Positions 27,901-36,374 of a DNA stretch of 64,000 nucleotides are shown piece by piece. This stretch comes from Lutraria lutraria. Lineage: Eukaryota > Mollusca > Bivalvia > Venerida > Mactridae. The number at the start of each line of letters is the position of its first letter. The first letter of the stretch is position 1. The notes beneath the pieces are model-generated. The model was not told where the DNA came from. It worked only from the letters and a program-made list of their open reading frames with translations, and did no database searches. The stretch is from contig OZ026842.1 in the NCBI GenBank assembly GCA_964023205.1, forward strand, positions 6,610,408 to 6,674,407. The letters run 5' to 3'. The translations under genes were made by a program, and so were the position numbers.

Positions 27901-30900
27901 AACCTCTACAGGACCTGTGCATTTTCAAAAAGGGCAACCGGAGGGGGCATGGTGTTTATAAAACACATCTTGTTATGGATTTGTATAGGGGAAAAAACAC
28001 AGTTTTCAGCTCAACTTTCAGCTCCCAAATCGGTCCTAAAAATACTGTGATACATTATACATGATTGTCTCAGTACTTGGCTATTGAACATGTGTGGTAA
28101 AATGTTACATATTTTCTACATTTAATTTAATTTAAGTACAGTAAAATCCCAAAAAATCAGAATTCCATGAAAATTGGACGATTTTTCGAGGCGAATTATT
28201 TTCGGTATTAACGTTTTTCTGAAAACCGGAATTTTCAGAAAACTAGACTTTTAGCCCAGTCCGGAAAGGGGGCTGGTTTTCAGCGGGTTTTCTGTACTAA
28301 GCGATCATTCATATTTATAATTTCAGATTTTAAACAAATTGTTAAGAGCTATATGATATTCTGGGAACCTCATTCCTGTGATCAAGATTTTGCTGATTTA
28401 AAGCCATATTCTGCTACCTCAGATGTAAGTTTTTTTTCTATTTTCATCACATTTCACTATCTTCTACAGTCAAATCTGTGTTTCTATGTTCTTAAAGTGA
28501 TTTTGAAGTTTTCACTTTAAATTTAAAGTCTAGCTTCGTAATTTATTTCAACATTAATTGTTTTTATTTCTCAGAATTATTGAATTATGTAGTCGTTCTG
28601 TAGTTGATCTTCTATTTTTATAATAAATGGACCTTACAGGATTCTACTTTGATCAAATTTATGATGAATCAAGAAAATAAGATTTTTAATGTCAAGTTTG
28701 ATTTTTTATGTCAAGTATTGTTTTTAATGTCAAGTGTTGTTTTTAATGTCAAGTATAATTCTTAATATAGTAAGTATAATTTTTTATGTCAATTGTAATT
28801 CGTAATGTCAAGTATAATTTTTAATGTCAAGTATTGTCTTTAATGTCAAAATATTTTGTAATGTCAGGTGCCAGAGTTTGAGGTTTACGATTTACAATTT
28901 GAGTGCCAGTATAATGTCAGAGTGAATGCCGTCACTAAAGCCGGTGTACGAGGTAAGCCGTCATCAGTAAAATTACGTACACCAGTCTGTGAAAAAATTC
29001 TGGTCAAAGGAAAGAGTCTACTCCCAGAATGCCCAAAAAGAGGTAGGTGTCAAAATCTTTTCTCTACTTTCGCCAAACTTTGCTACTCATGACAATCCAT
29101 AAATTTGCCTCAGTTTGTATTTTAGTAGTAAAAAATTATTTGTTTCTAGTTACACAATCATCATAGATAGCTTTGTTTGGTAGGGATTTTTTATAATTAT
29201 TGTTAAGTGAAAGTGTGTGGAAATGTGAAGAAGTGAGACATTGGATGTATTAATCTTGTCCTTGAGCTTTATAAAAGTCTAGGCTTGCCGGGGAAAAATT
29301 GATGTAGGTTCGGTAACCATAAACTAAACAATATTTTTTATGCCTAAGTCTTATTTTTGGCGGTAATATTAGATATTATCTTAAAGTAACCTTACCTGAT
29401 TTCCTAAATCGGAAAATTACATATTTATACCCCTGTAAATGAAGTATGAGAGGGGGTATATTGGAGTCACTCGGTCAGTCGGTCGTGGTTGGTCGGTCGG
29501 TCTGCATAAAATATCACAAGTTTGCTCAGCATAAACTATTTCCACATTCCGTGAGCGATTGCAATGAAACTTGAAATATGTTATCACCATGATGAAGTGA
29601 TTCACACATTCCAGAGTTATGTGCCCTTGAAATTAGTCAGATAGTGTAACGTTACTATCGCATTCTTAGTGTCAAAACAGCGGCAGGGGTATAGGTCACC
29701 ATGTGACAAAGCTCCAGTTCGCTATATTATATACATCATTCTAACATATACAATGCATGTAATAATCATTGATCATATTCATATTCTCTAACTTCTGACT
29801 AATTGTTATTTTTCAGTTCCACAAATACCTAGACGACCAAAGAGGGTGGGGCACATAATTCTCAGAAATAATTGTAGTATAGATATCAATATAACATGGC
29901 GACATCCAAAGTCAGATCTTCCTATTGGTGAGTTATTATCTGAAATATGATTAATGTAAGTGTCTTGTTTGCAATGAGCCCTCCCAGTTAGCTCAGTGGT
30001 TAGAGCGTTGGTCTACAGATTAAGAGGTTGTGAGTTTGAACCCCAGACGAGGCTCACACTGTCCATGACAAATTTGACTCAAGATATTACATCCTATGTT
30101 AAATTTTCCTCTGCCTCTGAATTATGTGGGATAGCTTGGCAATACCTTGCGGATAGAATGTGGTTAGTAATGATTAAAGCCTACATGAACTCCAGGAAAG
30201 CTGGGTAGGATAACTGCCCGCCACGATGTGACTGAAATAATGTTGAAAATGGCGTTAAACCCGCCATATTTCTCTGAATTACTGAATTATGTAGTCATTT
30301 TGTTGTGCATCACTCCACAGCGACTATAATTGGAGAAAATTTTACGTTTCCTTGAAATTAAATACACGTCCGACTTGTTGTTACACAATTTAGAATTGTA
30401 TTTTTGAAATGTTTTCAGATTCTTATTTGATAACTTATGAGAATGTAGAAGAAATGAAGATCAACAAGATGGACACGGACGATGGTCCTGTGTATAAACA
30501 AAAACCAGTTGAGATTAGATTAGAAAAGGTAATACAATGTACAAAAAGATTATTTAGAAACAATTGGTTTATCATAGGTCAGTGTTCAATAAAGTGTGAC
30601 CCCTGTCCGTTCCTTCTAACGAGAAGACACTTGTTGGGTACTTGAATGGTCTGGTTGGGTACAAAAGACAAAAAAAAATGTCCATTTGTATGAAAGTTTG
30701 TCCGTCGGTCCAAATTAGGTTTCTGTGCAAATTAACTCAAGAAATATTTCATGGATTGGTTTCATATTTTACAGATGCATAATATTTCTGGTAACCCGAT
30801 ATAGCCTAATTTTTTTGTTAGGTCTTAGGAACAGTACATACACTGATATTCTCCATTTTTAGCTCAGTTGTACTCCAAGAAAGTCAAGCTATTGTGATCA

Positions 30901-32869
30901 CTGTGGTGTCTGCACAAAAACTTTAAAGGGGCATACCTTACAACTGCATACATTCTGTGAAAGTTTAAAAATGTGTTAGATGTATAATTATGTAAAACAA
31001 TATAAAATGGATAATTGCAAGAAGAACTTGGGTCATAAAATGACTATTTTAGGTACTAGCCGCAAAAATCATAGCTATGAATAATAAATCACTTCCATCC
31101 AAAAAATTGTACAACAAATTCCAAAGAGTTCCGATCTTTTATGGAAACTAATATTTTTTTGTGATTTTATTTTTAATTGGATGAATTTTTGGCTTAAACT
31201 TTCTTCGTCGGCTTTTTTCTTTACAAGCTTCTAATTTATCATCATTTTGCCTTGATTCTAGATGCACCAAGTTCCTGGGCATGCCCTTTTAAAAAAAACA
31301 TTGTAAAAATATCCACTGAAATTATTTTATTGTAATCCTTACTGTTCAGTTCTTGTTTCATATTCTTGGAATTCAACTCTCTCACTTTGGCATGTCTTTT
31401 GACTAAATATGACATTTTAAGAAGTATTACTTTTACAGAAATGTTGTCAGTTTTAGTTTATAGCTCTACTGTTTTCGAAGAAAAGGTCAAGGTATTACAA
31501 ACAAAAACTTTACTGTTACTCGTAACTCAGAAACTATTAGAGGCAGCAACATGAAACTTCATTTGTGGATAGATCTCACTGAGGCAGTGAACAGATGAGT
31601 GTTGGCACTGCTTGCGTCCCTCTTATTCTACTGTCTTTTGGTTCTTAATTTTAAGATGTTTGCAGTCACATTAGTTTTATGTGTCACTTTAATATTAATT
31701 TGGTCAATTATTTTACTCAACAGACAACAAGCGTTATGGTTCCCAATTTAAAGATGTCTGAAGTTTATGTAATGAAAATACATGCAGTGTCAGCTATAGG
31801 TTTAGGGGAACCAGCGTTTGTTAAAATATATACACCGGCAAGATTGTCGTGTGGTTCAGATAAAGATCCTGGTGAGTATACAACCATCTTTTTTCCGTTT
31901 CAGTGTTGTTGTTTTTCAATGATATTTTAGTCATATACTGCATCTGGCTCACACCTGACCAGTTATCCTGTACCGTATTCTAAACAGTACTCTACTTACT
32001 CTACCACGAGGAGATGGCAACTTCTCTGCATAATTGTCAAATTTTCGTGGAAGGGTATGACCTGCTGTGACCGGGATTTGATTATGTCTTTTGCCGTAAC
32101 TCTTATTTGAGACTTTGCGGATATATTCTACACATCAAGATGTATGCCATGTGACCTCAATATTTTATGTGACCTTGGCATTGACGCATATTGTCAGAAA
32201 AGGTCAAGGTGTCAAAGGTAAAATCGGCTTATAATTACCAACTCAGTTACCAAGCTACACTCTCTGGTTACAAAATTACTGAATGACATTTTGTTCTGAT
32301 AAAAAAGGGATATTTTTTAGCTCGGCTCAGTCGGCTGTGTCGAAGAAAAAGTTGAGCTATTGTGATCTCTGCCCCGTCTGCATCATACGTGTCTGTCCAA
32401 AAACTTTAATGTAGCTCATAACTCAGAAACTATAGGTGGTAGCAACATGAAACTTCATAGGTGGATAGATCTCACTGAGGCGGTGGACAGACGAGTGTTG
32501 GTACTGCTTATGCGGCAAAGTGACTGATTGAATTTAAGGTTGTGTAATGGGTAATTTTGAGTTACGGCATCAAGTTAGTTAAGCATTTAGATTAACAATT
32601 TTTTTCCCGAATTTTCAGAGCCCCCTGACAAACCGAAGAAGAAAAAGAAAACATCGAAAACACCAACCACAGTATTTATATCTACACAGGGAGTCGTCAG
32701 CACTGTTAGAACTAGTTCAATCTCCACTCCAGCAATAACTGATTCTAAATATAGAACTTCTATTTATAGTACAACTACGCAATATGTTTCTAAAAATAGT
32801 ACATTGAGTTTACATAAAACTATCCTTTATTTAATGTTTTTTATAGCAAAGCTTATTGGTTTATCTTGA
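6991..32869 (+). CDS. ANOS1: Anosmin-1 homologue (Kallmann syndrome 1 family), 5'-incomplete, 15 exons
   Basis: Anosmin-1 is an extracellular-matrix glycoprotein that binds heparan sulfate and modulates FGF-receptor signalling and neuronal migration (family knowledge). I joined 15 exons by GT..AG sites and phase: 6991-7062, 12007-12217, 13985-14178, 17010-17139, 17887-18014, 18474-18551, 19399-19455, 19908-20013, 27299-27427, 28327-28424, 28868-29042, 29817-29927, 30419-30528, 31724-31871, 32619-32869. Together they make 1,998 nt, or 665 residues plus TGA, with no frame break. Domain order is Cys box, WAP, four FN3 domains, basic/Ser-Thr tail, matching anosmin and no other family I know. The first exon starts in frame at a Cys codon, where human ANOS1 exon 2 also begins, so one upstream exon (signal peptide and first Cys-box half) is missing from this model. 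Unlike the vertebrate His-rich end, this C-terminus is hydrophobic. Introns carry SINEs, MITEs and a 4.7-kb satellite. Confidence 0.94.
7121..7310 (-). mobile_element. SINE-1 copy (class II tRNA-like head), reverse
   Basis: Reverse complement of the 7885-8117 copy: ccccttttcaacagtcagag through tctcatcctccgtaagcgac to gggctcgaatccacgaccct. It starts about 60 bp after the donor of ANOS1 exon 6991-7062. Confidence 0.8.
7885..8117 (+). mobile_element. SINE-1 copy (class II tRNA-like head)
   Basis: A-box-like tggtcgagtggttaagg, B-box-like gtgggtttgagcccagc, then a shared body (cttacggaggatgggagtct) ending gaaaaggggcatataactcg. The head resembles a Ser/Leu tRNA D-arm but cannot form a proper acceptor stem. 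Confidence 0.85.
9265..9527 (+). mobile_element. MITE-E (foldback) copy
   Basis: gtattcacaaagcatcttaa at the left and its reverse complement ttaagatgctttgtgaatac at the right. The interior matches the copy at 17371-17653. Confidence 0.85.
9545..9690 (+). mobile_element. SINE-3 copy, unexpanded
   Basis: cgtgaggttacagtctctag then tagtggctagcctatcac, B-box gggttcaaatcccatcccg and body gaggaagctgtccagctaac. This is a single-copy version of the head that forms the 21661-26379 satellite. Confidence 0.8.
9697..9890 (+). repeat. Dispersed repeat F ('tagctc...gaaacttcatagatgg')
   Basis: tttagctcgtcggttttcga, actttaatgtagctcataac, acatgaaacttcatagatgg and gagcgttggcaccgct. Copies also at 30858-30945 plus 31450-31620, 32325-32515, 33065-33232 and, reversed, 46722-46825. 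I do not know the element class. Confidence 0.7.
10930..11198 (+). mobile_element. MITE-A copy with internal fourfold 30-bp expansion
   Basis: Starts agtcaaacctgtgtatgcag and ends gggagtgactgta. Between 10965 and 11085 the block ggccacccagtgaataaagg + ccattctaaa is repeated four times, lengthening the element by about 90 bp. A 76-codon ORF over it is repeat-derived. Confidence 0.85.
11697..11809 (+). mobile_element. MITE-A copy, left-truncated
   Basis: Starts inside the element (cacctatgaataaaggccac) and ends with the usual cacaggtttgactgta. Confidence 0.7.
12440..12646 (-). mobile_element. MITE-B copy, complete, TA-flanked
   Basis: ctgtggaatcattaattttc at the left and its reverse complement at the right (gaaaattaatgattccacag), with TA on both sides. 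About 207 bp, which fits a Tc1/mariner-type (TA target) non-autonomous element. The downstream part of a 227-codon ORF is translation of this element. Confidence 0.85.
12888..12992 (+). repeat. Two-copy tandem duplication of 52 bp
   Basis: gttaatttccctccatatgt ... ccttgtgaaata occurs twice back to back with almost no difference, indicating a recent duplication inside a SINE-like copy in ANOS1 intron sequence. Confidence 0.85.
13600..13950 (+). mobile_element. SINE-2 copy
   Basis: Head gggtctaacggtaatgcact, B-box-like gggctcgaatctcggctc, then cagggacgctttttaagtgt and a tail with agctgtcaaatgggccgtta. It ends about 35 bp before the acceptor of ANOS1 exon 13985-14178. Confidence 0.8.
14251..14402 (+). 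repeat. Two-copy direct repeat, about 61 bp at 91-bp spacing
   Basis: tataacagttcctctgattg at 14252 and tataacagttcttctgattg at 14343 start two closely matching copies running to acaactcttgt. They lie in the intron after exon 13985-14178. Confidence 0.85.
15304..15500 (-). repeat. Dispersed repeat L ('tttgtttctggttacccgac')
   Basis: catgtttgtttctcgttaca to taggtcgggtaaccagaaac. Similar pieces at 8470-8670, 29140-29330 and 60265-60440. Class unknown. Confidence 0.6.
16853..16945 (+). mobile_element. SINE-2 copy, head only
   Basis: gatccatagtcttgtggtaa to gagttagaatctcggctcgg. The body is missing. Confidence 0.7.
17172..17247 (+). mobile_element. MITE-C (short foldback) copy
   Basis: cgagggctcagcgcaacact and its reverse complement flank a 20-bp centre (cttgttcttatttcaatatg). 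About 76 bp in all. It lies 32 bp after ANOS1 exon 17010-17139. Confidence 0.75.
17371..17653 (+). mobile_element. MITE-E copy
   Basis: Shares tgtaaaccagtcatcaaaa and the full interior with the 9265-9527 copy. The right end is slightly decayed (gatgtttattgaatac). Confidence 0.85.
17630..17870 (+). mobile_element. SINE relic with cagcgttaaacc tail
   Basis: ggtttgaatctcggttgtga B-box-like, ttttccaccttatgaaggat body, and ccttgaaaaacagcgttaaa tail. Related copies appear in reverse at 34600-34830, 31930-32090 and 43925-44145. Confidence 0.65.
18751..18970 (+). repeat. Dispersed repeat G ('tgcccccgtattgatagatc')
   Basis: tatgcccccgtattgataga, accaaactttaaccttgcct, atgacaacctctacaggaac and aaacacatcttgtt. 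Copies at 27750-27975 and, reversed, 42000-42207. Two short ORFs here are repeat translations. Confidence 0.75.
19684..19880 (+). mobile_element. MITE-A copy in ANOS1 intron
   Basis: cagtcaaacatgtgttagca to cacagtttgactgta, ending 27 bp before the acceptor of exon 19908-20013. It also has a small internal duplication of gaataaaggccaccttgt. Confidence 0.8.
20125..20400 (+). mobile_element. SINE-2 copy
   Basis: gatgacctagtggtaacgtg head, gagtttgaatcttggct B-box, tttttcagtgtccccgaccc body, ending in a poly-G stretch at 20395-20413. Confidence 0.8.
20621..20827 (+). mobile_element. MITE-B copy
   Basis: ctgtattttcatttattttc to aatgattccacag with TA on both sides. It lies in the ANOS1 intron left of the satellite. 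Confidence 0.8.
21075..21370 (+). repeat. Tandem repeat, tgttactgatgttttagtga unit
   Basis: Repeated 'tgttactgatgttttactgt' and longer 'gatatctaagtaatgttactgatgttttagt' variants, about a dozen copies, in the same intron as the large satellite and just left of it. Confidence 0.85.
21648..26515 (+). repeat. SINE-3 copy whose head has expanded into a 4.7-kb satellite
   Basis: The left edge (21648-21700) reads ggggcctgagaggttatag then tctctgactagtaatcac, the same head as the unexpanded SINE copies at 9545-9690 and 58868-59105. The right edge (26380-26515) reads like the body of that SINE (ggaagatgtccagttagcta, then ggttctacc) and ends in gttaaaccagaaataaaacc. Everything between is tandem head sequence. 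The element lies in the ANOS1 intron between exons 19908-20013 and 27299-27427. Confidence 0.8.
21661..26379 (+). repeat. Satellite array, 34-bp unit with 70-bp higher-order unit
   Basis: The basic unit is 34 bp (tctctgactagtaatcacta + gcctgtcattatag). It runs as near-simple tandem copies from 21661 to about 22560. From about 22560 a 70-bp compound unit dominates: one 34-bp unit, a 15-bp duplication (agtaatcactagcct) and a 21-bp truncated unit starting gtctccaagcctg. Variant positions (taatc/tgatc, gac/gat/aac, agtc/aatc) recur in runs, as expected from unequal exchange. There are over 100 copies of the core gtaatcactagcc. Confidence 0.95.
26791..26970 (+). mobile_element. MITE-D copy
   Basis: Ends tacagtgcaacctct and aggtaacactgta are inverted repeats. 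The interior is rich in caacaacaacct. It matches the 5290-5461 copy throughout. Confidence 0.8.
26980..27078 (+). mobile_element. MITE-A copy, internally deleted
   Basis: acagtaaaacctgtgttagc to cacaggttttactgta, only about 100 bp, and placed 10 bp after a MITE-D copy. Confidence 0.75.
27750..27975 (+). repeat. Dispersed repeat G copy
   Basis: tatgcccccgtatcgataga to aaaacacatcttgtt in an ANOS1 intron. The first 25 bp form an inverted repeat (cccccgtatcgatagatcgg). Confidence 0.8.
28675..28867 (+). repeat. Tandem repeat, tttttaatgtcaagtattg unit, abutting an ANOS1 splice acceptor
   Basis: Roughly eight copies of a 20-28-bp unit built on aatgtcaagt. The final copy aatgtcag is the acceptor of exon 28868-29042. 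Confidence 0.8.
29430..29700 (+). repeat. Dispersed repeat H ('gagggggtatattggagtca')
   Basis: acccctgtaaatgaagtatg, cggtcagtcggtcg run, attgcaatgaaacttgaaat, catgatgaagtgattcacac. Reverse copies at 45455-45775 and 51660-51870. Confidence 0.7.
29970..30275 (+). mobile_element. SINE-4 copy (tRNA-like head, ggcgttaaac tail)
   Basis: A-box cagttagctcagtggttaga, B-box gttgtgagtttgaacccc, and the tail gaaaatggcgttaaacccgc. It lies 45 bp after ANOS1 exon 29817-29927. The anticodon arm does not pair, so it is not a working tRNA. Confidence 0.8.
31450..31620 (+). repeat. Dispersed repeat F copy
   Basis: tttatagctctactgttttc to gagtgttggcactgctt. It ends about 100 bp before ANOS1 exon 31724-31871. 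A separate 5' fragment of the same repeat lies at 30858-30945. Confidence 0.7.
31930..32090 (-). mobile_element. SINE relic, reverse, partial
   Basis: cacctgaccagttatcctgt, cagtactctacttactctac and gacctgctgtgaccgggatt match the 34600-34830 blocks. Confidence 0.55.
32325..32515 (+). repeat. Dispersed repeat F copy
   Basis: ttagctcggctcagtcggct, actttaatgtagctcataac and tggacagacgagtgttggta. It lies in the last ANOS1 intron. Confidence 0.7.
32619..32869 (+). other. ANOS1: ANOS1 last coding exon: Lys-rich, Ser/Thr-rich tail with hydrophobic C-terminus
   Basis: After acceptor attttcag at 32618 the exon encodes EPPDKPKKKKKTSKTP, about 50 residues rich in Ser, Thr and Tyr (possible O-glycosylated stalk), and then a final stretch TILYLMFFIAKLIGLS before TGA at 32867-32869. 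A hydrophobic segment ending at the last residue, preceded by a polar Ser/Asn-rich spacer, is the layout of a GPI-anchor signal. The single Lys inside it and its short length (about 15) weaken the case. A short transmembrane tail or a cleaved propeptide are alternatives. Confidence 0.85.
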
Positions 32870-33064
32870 CGTATCTGACATTATTGGATAGACCTAGATG
32901 TATACCTCGACTCTTTACTCACTTTCCAAACCAATATTTAAATTGTAAGATCTTTAGGCGAAAAGAAATTGTTTGTTTTTGGCTACCCGATATAGTCTAA
33001 TATTTCCCTTTGACCTAAGACTTTTGTTAGGTCTTAGGAACAGTACATACACTGAAATTCTCCA

Positions 33065-33232
33065 TTTTTAGCTCAGTTGCTCTCAAAGAAAGTCAAGCTG
33101 TTGTGATCACTGTGGTGTCTGCACAAAAACTTTAATGTAGCTCATAACTCAGAAACTATAAGAGGTAGCAACTTGAAATTTCATAGGTGGATAGATCTTA
33201 CTGAGGCGATGAACAGATGAAGTGTTAGCACG
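33065..33232 (+). repeat. Dispersed repeat F copy
   Basis: ttttagctcagttgctctca to gatgaacagatgaagtgtta, just after the ANOS1 stop codon. Confidence 0.7.
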
Positions 33233-33483
33233 GCTTACAGTGTTCTTGTTTACACCCTGTGTAACTAGCCTAATTTTTAATGAAAGAAACCAAAAACAAA
33301 CAATTTTTAAGCCTATGTAGATATATGGGAAATTTAGATGCTTGCTTGATGTTTTGTTTATTTCATTTTTTTTGTGACATTCCGAGTATAAAGTATTCTG
33401 TTAAATTCACTCCAAATTCACTTTAAATAAATTCATTACTGTTTTTTTTTTATAAGAAAGGAACAACTTGGATTTTAAATGTA

Positions 33484-33658
33484 CAGTCAAACCTGTGAAT
33501 AAGGGCCACCCTTGAGAAAAACAAAATGTCCTTTATTGACAGATGGCCTTTATTCAGAGGTCAATTTGTTCTAAATAATCAAAGATGTTTTTTTGAAGAA
33601 TGGCTTTTATTAACAAGATGGTCTTCATTTGGAGATGGCTGCCGACAGGTTTGACTGT
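33484..33658 (-). mobile_element. MITE-A copy, reverse orientation
   Basis: cagtcaaacctgtgaataag to acaggtttgactgtg; the interior is the reverse complement of the 181-361 copy. It lies downstream of the ANOS1 stop. Confidence 0.8.
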
Positions 33659-34412
33659 GTAGTATTAAATTCTTACATACTGAATTACTTTCGAATTTGT
33701 CGCATTTATGGTGCGTTATAATGTTACGTAGTTCATGAATTTTCTCACATGACTAACGTAAGACTTGTCTCAGTGTATGGTCAACGGAATAAACGATTTT
33801 TCGCGGTCTTGTTTTTAGAGGTCGCTTTTCATTTATTGCTTAGAAAAGTCCGTCCATTTTAATATGGTCCGAGTAACTTTTATTTTTGTGAAGCTTCATT
33901 TGTGCCAAACTATTATATAAAAATATATACATGTATACCAAATGTAACATTTTGTGTCATAATTATTATATTTTATAGTCACGTTTCATTTTATTGTATA
34001 AATCACTCATGTTGATTGTACATGTACCTTATGTCCCCGAATCATGTCATATATTGTAGATGTTATTTTGAGGTCTCGTTAAAAATCGTGTTTATCGTCT
34101 TTTGACCAAACTGAAAAATAATCATGCAACTTTATCATTTTATTAAGATACTGTCAAATATTTTTCAATCTCTTTAACTGTGCCACATGAATTAAGTTGG
34201 TTTTTATCAATGTAATATGATGGCTTTCGAGGAAATTTTGATCTAAATCAAAGTACAGGAAGTATTCAACATCATATGCATTCTTCAAAAGACCGTTTTT
34301 CAAGGAAGCAACAATTCACCTATCGTTAAATAGTATTAGAATTTTCAGCTACAAGATAAGTTTGCAATATTCCGAAGTTATGATGATTCCTCACAATAGA
34401 TGCTACTTAATT

Positions 34413-34550
34413 CGAGGGTTCAACGCAACAGTGTCGTAACTCATACTGAAATAAGAACAAGTTAGGACAGTGTTGCGCCGAGCCCAACAGTGTCGTAACT
34501 CATACTGAAATAAGAACAAGTTACGACAGTGTTGCGCCGAGCCCTCGATA
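34413..34550 (-). mobile_element. MITE-C copy with internal duplication
   Basis: The unit aacagtgtcgtaactcatac ... gttgcgccgagccc occurs twice in tandem, giving three inverted-repeat arms instead of two. Confidence 0.8.
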
Positions 34551-34599
34551 TTTAGGACAGGATTTATTTATTTGGGTTTCATGCTGTTTTTCAAAAACG

Positions 34600-34830
34600 T
34601 TTTGATTATATACGGCGGCCATTTCACCTAACCAGTTTTCTGAGTCTGTATGCTAACCAGTACTTACTTACCCTTCAAAAGGGAGCTGGCAACTTCTCCA
34701 CACTTGTCACGTGGAGGAATATTTACATTTTTGACAAATATTCATGGAAGGGTTTGAACTTTTGTGACCGGAATTCGAACGTTACAAATCCAGCACACTT
34801 ATCACGGCCACGGCTGTGACAGGATTACTA
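34600..34830 (-). mobile_element. SINE relic, reverse copy of the 17630-17870 family
   Basis: cggccatttcacctaaccag, ccagtacttacttacccttc and gtgaccggaattcgaac. The same blocks recur at 43925-44145 (cggccagttcacctaaccag). Confidence 0.65.
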
Positions 34831-35084
34831 CAGTCATCAAATGGCATTATTTTGTGTAATGTATATATTTATATATTATGCACGTATCTCAATAATATTA
34901 TTATTATATTATTATACATGTATATTGTTGTTGCATATTTTTTGTATAATATGCTATTGTTATAATTATTAAAACTACGTTAATACATATTGAAGGAAAT
35001 AAAAAATCAGAAATCTCCAAAAATGTATTATTTTCGTAGAAGTGGTAGCGATGTGTGAAAGACCACGGGTGTGCTCCTGTGTAG

Positions 35085-35215
35085 AACCATCAATCTTCCG
35101 CAAGCAAGCTGGAGAGCAAACTCACAGCACTCAGGGGCTAGCGTTTACTTACTCAGGGGCTAGCGATTACTTATCAGAGACTATAACCACTCAACCAATG
35201 GCATATGGTCCCCCT
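35085..35215 (-). mobile_element. SINE-3 copy, reverse, with duplicated head
   Basis: On the - strand: ggttgagtggttatagtctc, then two tandem copies of a roughly 22-bp agtaa[t/a]cgctagcccctga segment, then gtgctgtgagtttgctc. Confidence 0.75.
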
Positions 35216-36374
35216 AATCAGCATGTATTAACTTTATTTGCTATATAATAATATCACAACAACAAATAGTTTGTTTCTAAATTAAGTGTATTTCATATAA
35301 TGCATTGAAAAAATTTACAACAATATGAACTTCTACTGGTGTTGAACACACAAATATCATGTTTAGTATCAACAATAGGATTGCATTATGAATTACATAA
35401 CAAAAGTGAACCAACATTTCAACACCAGTAAATAAATAGAAGTATTAATCTATATGAGCTTACAATTCATGTTTTTCTGCATCATAAGTTGGGAAAATTC
35501 ATGTTTAATTCATTATCAGGATACTGTATACGCCTTAATATTGGCGCCTTTTATTCTGGCAGCTGGCATCGGAACCGATTGTCGGTACGTATAGACAGAC
35601 TTAATTAAACCCGACATAACATTGTATTTAAATTTTGCCTGGACAAGGATTTATTTTGGTGGTTGGCTATGAAACTGCCAAATATAGAACCCGCCAATTT
35701 AAAAAAATCTTAAAAACGCCAAATTTTGCACCTGCAGAAATAAAGACGTATACAGTAATTAATCAATACACAAAGTGTTAACATACCACAGACAAATAGT
35801 GAAGATACAAGGTACAAGAGATATGGAAATGTAAGGAAAGTAACAAGTTTTAGGAAGAAAATGTCCGAAGTCAACAGATAGACAAAAAAATGAATATTTA
35901 CATGAAATGGTCAAGGAATTACATACAAGCATTTATTGTAGATACAAACAAAGTACAAACATGAGATCTTAAACAAGTCATCAAGATAAAATGTAGGTTA
36001 AGTCATATGAACTGTTACAATGAGTTACTCAGAAAGGAAAATGAATGGTCACCACTATACAACGTAACCTATTGAATTTTTGTCTTCAATGTTCAAAAAA
36101 GACAAATGTTAATTTAATTACTAGCATCAGAGAGTATATATTGTGTACAGTAAATATCTTATACAAGTGGTACAATGTATTACAGATGACATATAATATA
36201 TAACGGATCCAAACATGAAGTACACAAATGATAGAAAATGAAGAATGAAATATTGACACATGCACAAACATCCAATCACTATTCTTGTTGGATACATCAC
36301 TTGGACAAAAATGGCTGCATGAATTATGTGGGAAACATGAATGAATATGTGAGACAGATGATAGCAACAGATAT
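35216..36374. other. No gene recognised between ANOS1 and the minisatellite
   Basis: AT-rich sequence with no conserved coding signal. Part of it could belong to the SMC4 3' UTR if transcription passes the minisatellite. Confidence 0.5.

Larger units (their letters stand above)
27299..29042 (+). other. ANOS1: ANOS1 exons for fibronectin type III domain 3
   Basis: Exons 27299-27427, 28327-28424 and 28868-29042 encode GSLKALLSWEVEG, then KSYMIFWEPHSCDQDF, then LQFECQYNVRVNAVTKAG and a linker with CPKRG. The Cys pair in HSC and FEC parallels the EAC and FSC pair in human anosmin FN3-3, so a domain disulfide is probably conserved. The third exon's acceptor sits directly at the end of a tandem repeat (28675-28865). 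Confidence 0.9.
29817..31871 (+). other. ANOS1: ANOS1 exons for fibronectin type III domain 4
   Basis: Exons 29817-29927, 30419-30528 and 31724-31871 encode PQIPRRPKRVGHIIL, CSIDINITWRHP, SYLITYENVEEMK and VYVMKIHAVSAIGLGEP, then a TPARLSC end. FN3 marks are the Trp of ITWR, the strand Y in SYLITYE, and the G-x-G-EP loop that matches GGEGPA in human FN3-4. All three exons are flanked by introns rich in SINE or 'tagctc' repeats. Confidence 0.88.
33426..35003 (+). promoter_or_regulatory. Candidate poly(A) signals for ANOS1
   Basis: AATAAA hexamers lie at 33426-33431, 33788-33793 and 34998-35003 downstream of the stop codon. None has a decisive context, and in AT-rich DNA such hexamers occur by chance, so which one ends the transcript is unknown. 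Confidence 0.3.

Noticed and set aside
29980..30055. Possible tRNA gene
   Set aside because: The anticodon stem does not pair and the sequence continues into a SINE body with a ggcgttaaac tail.
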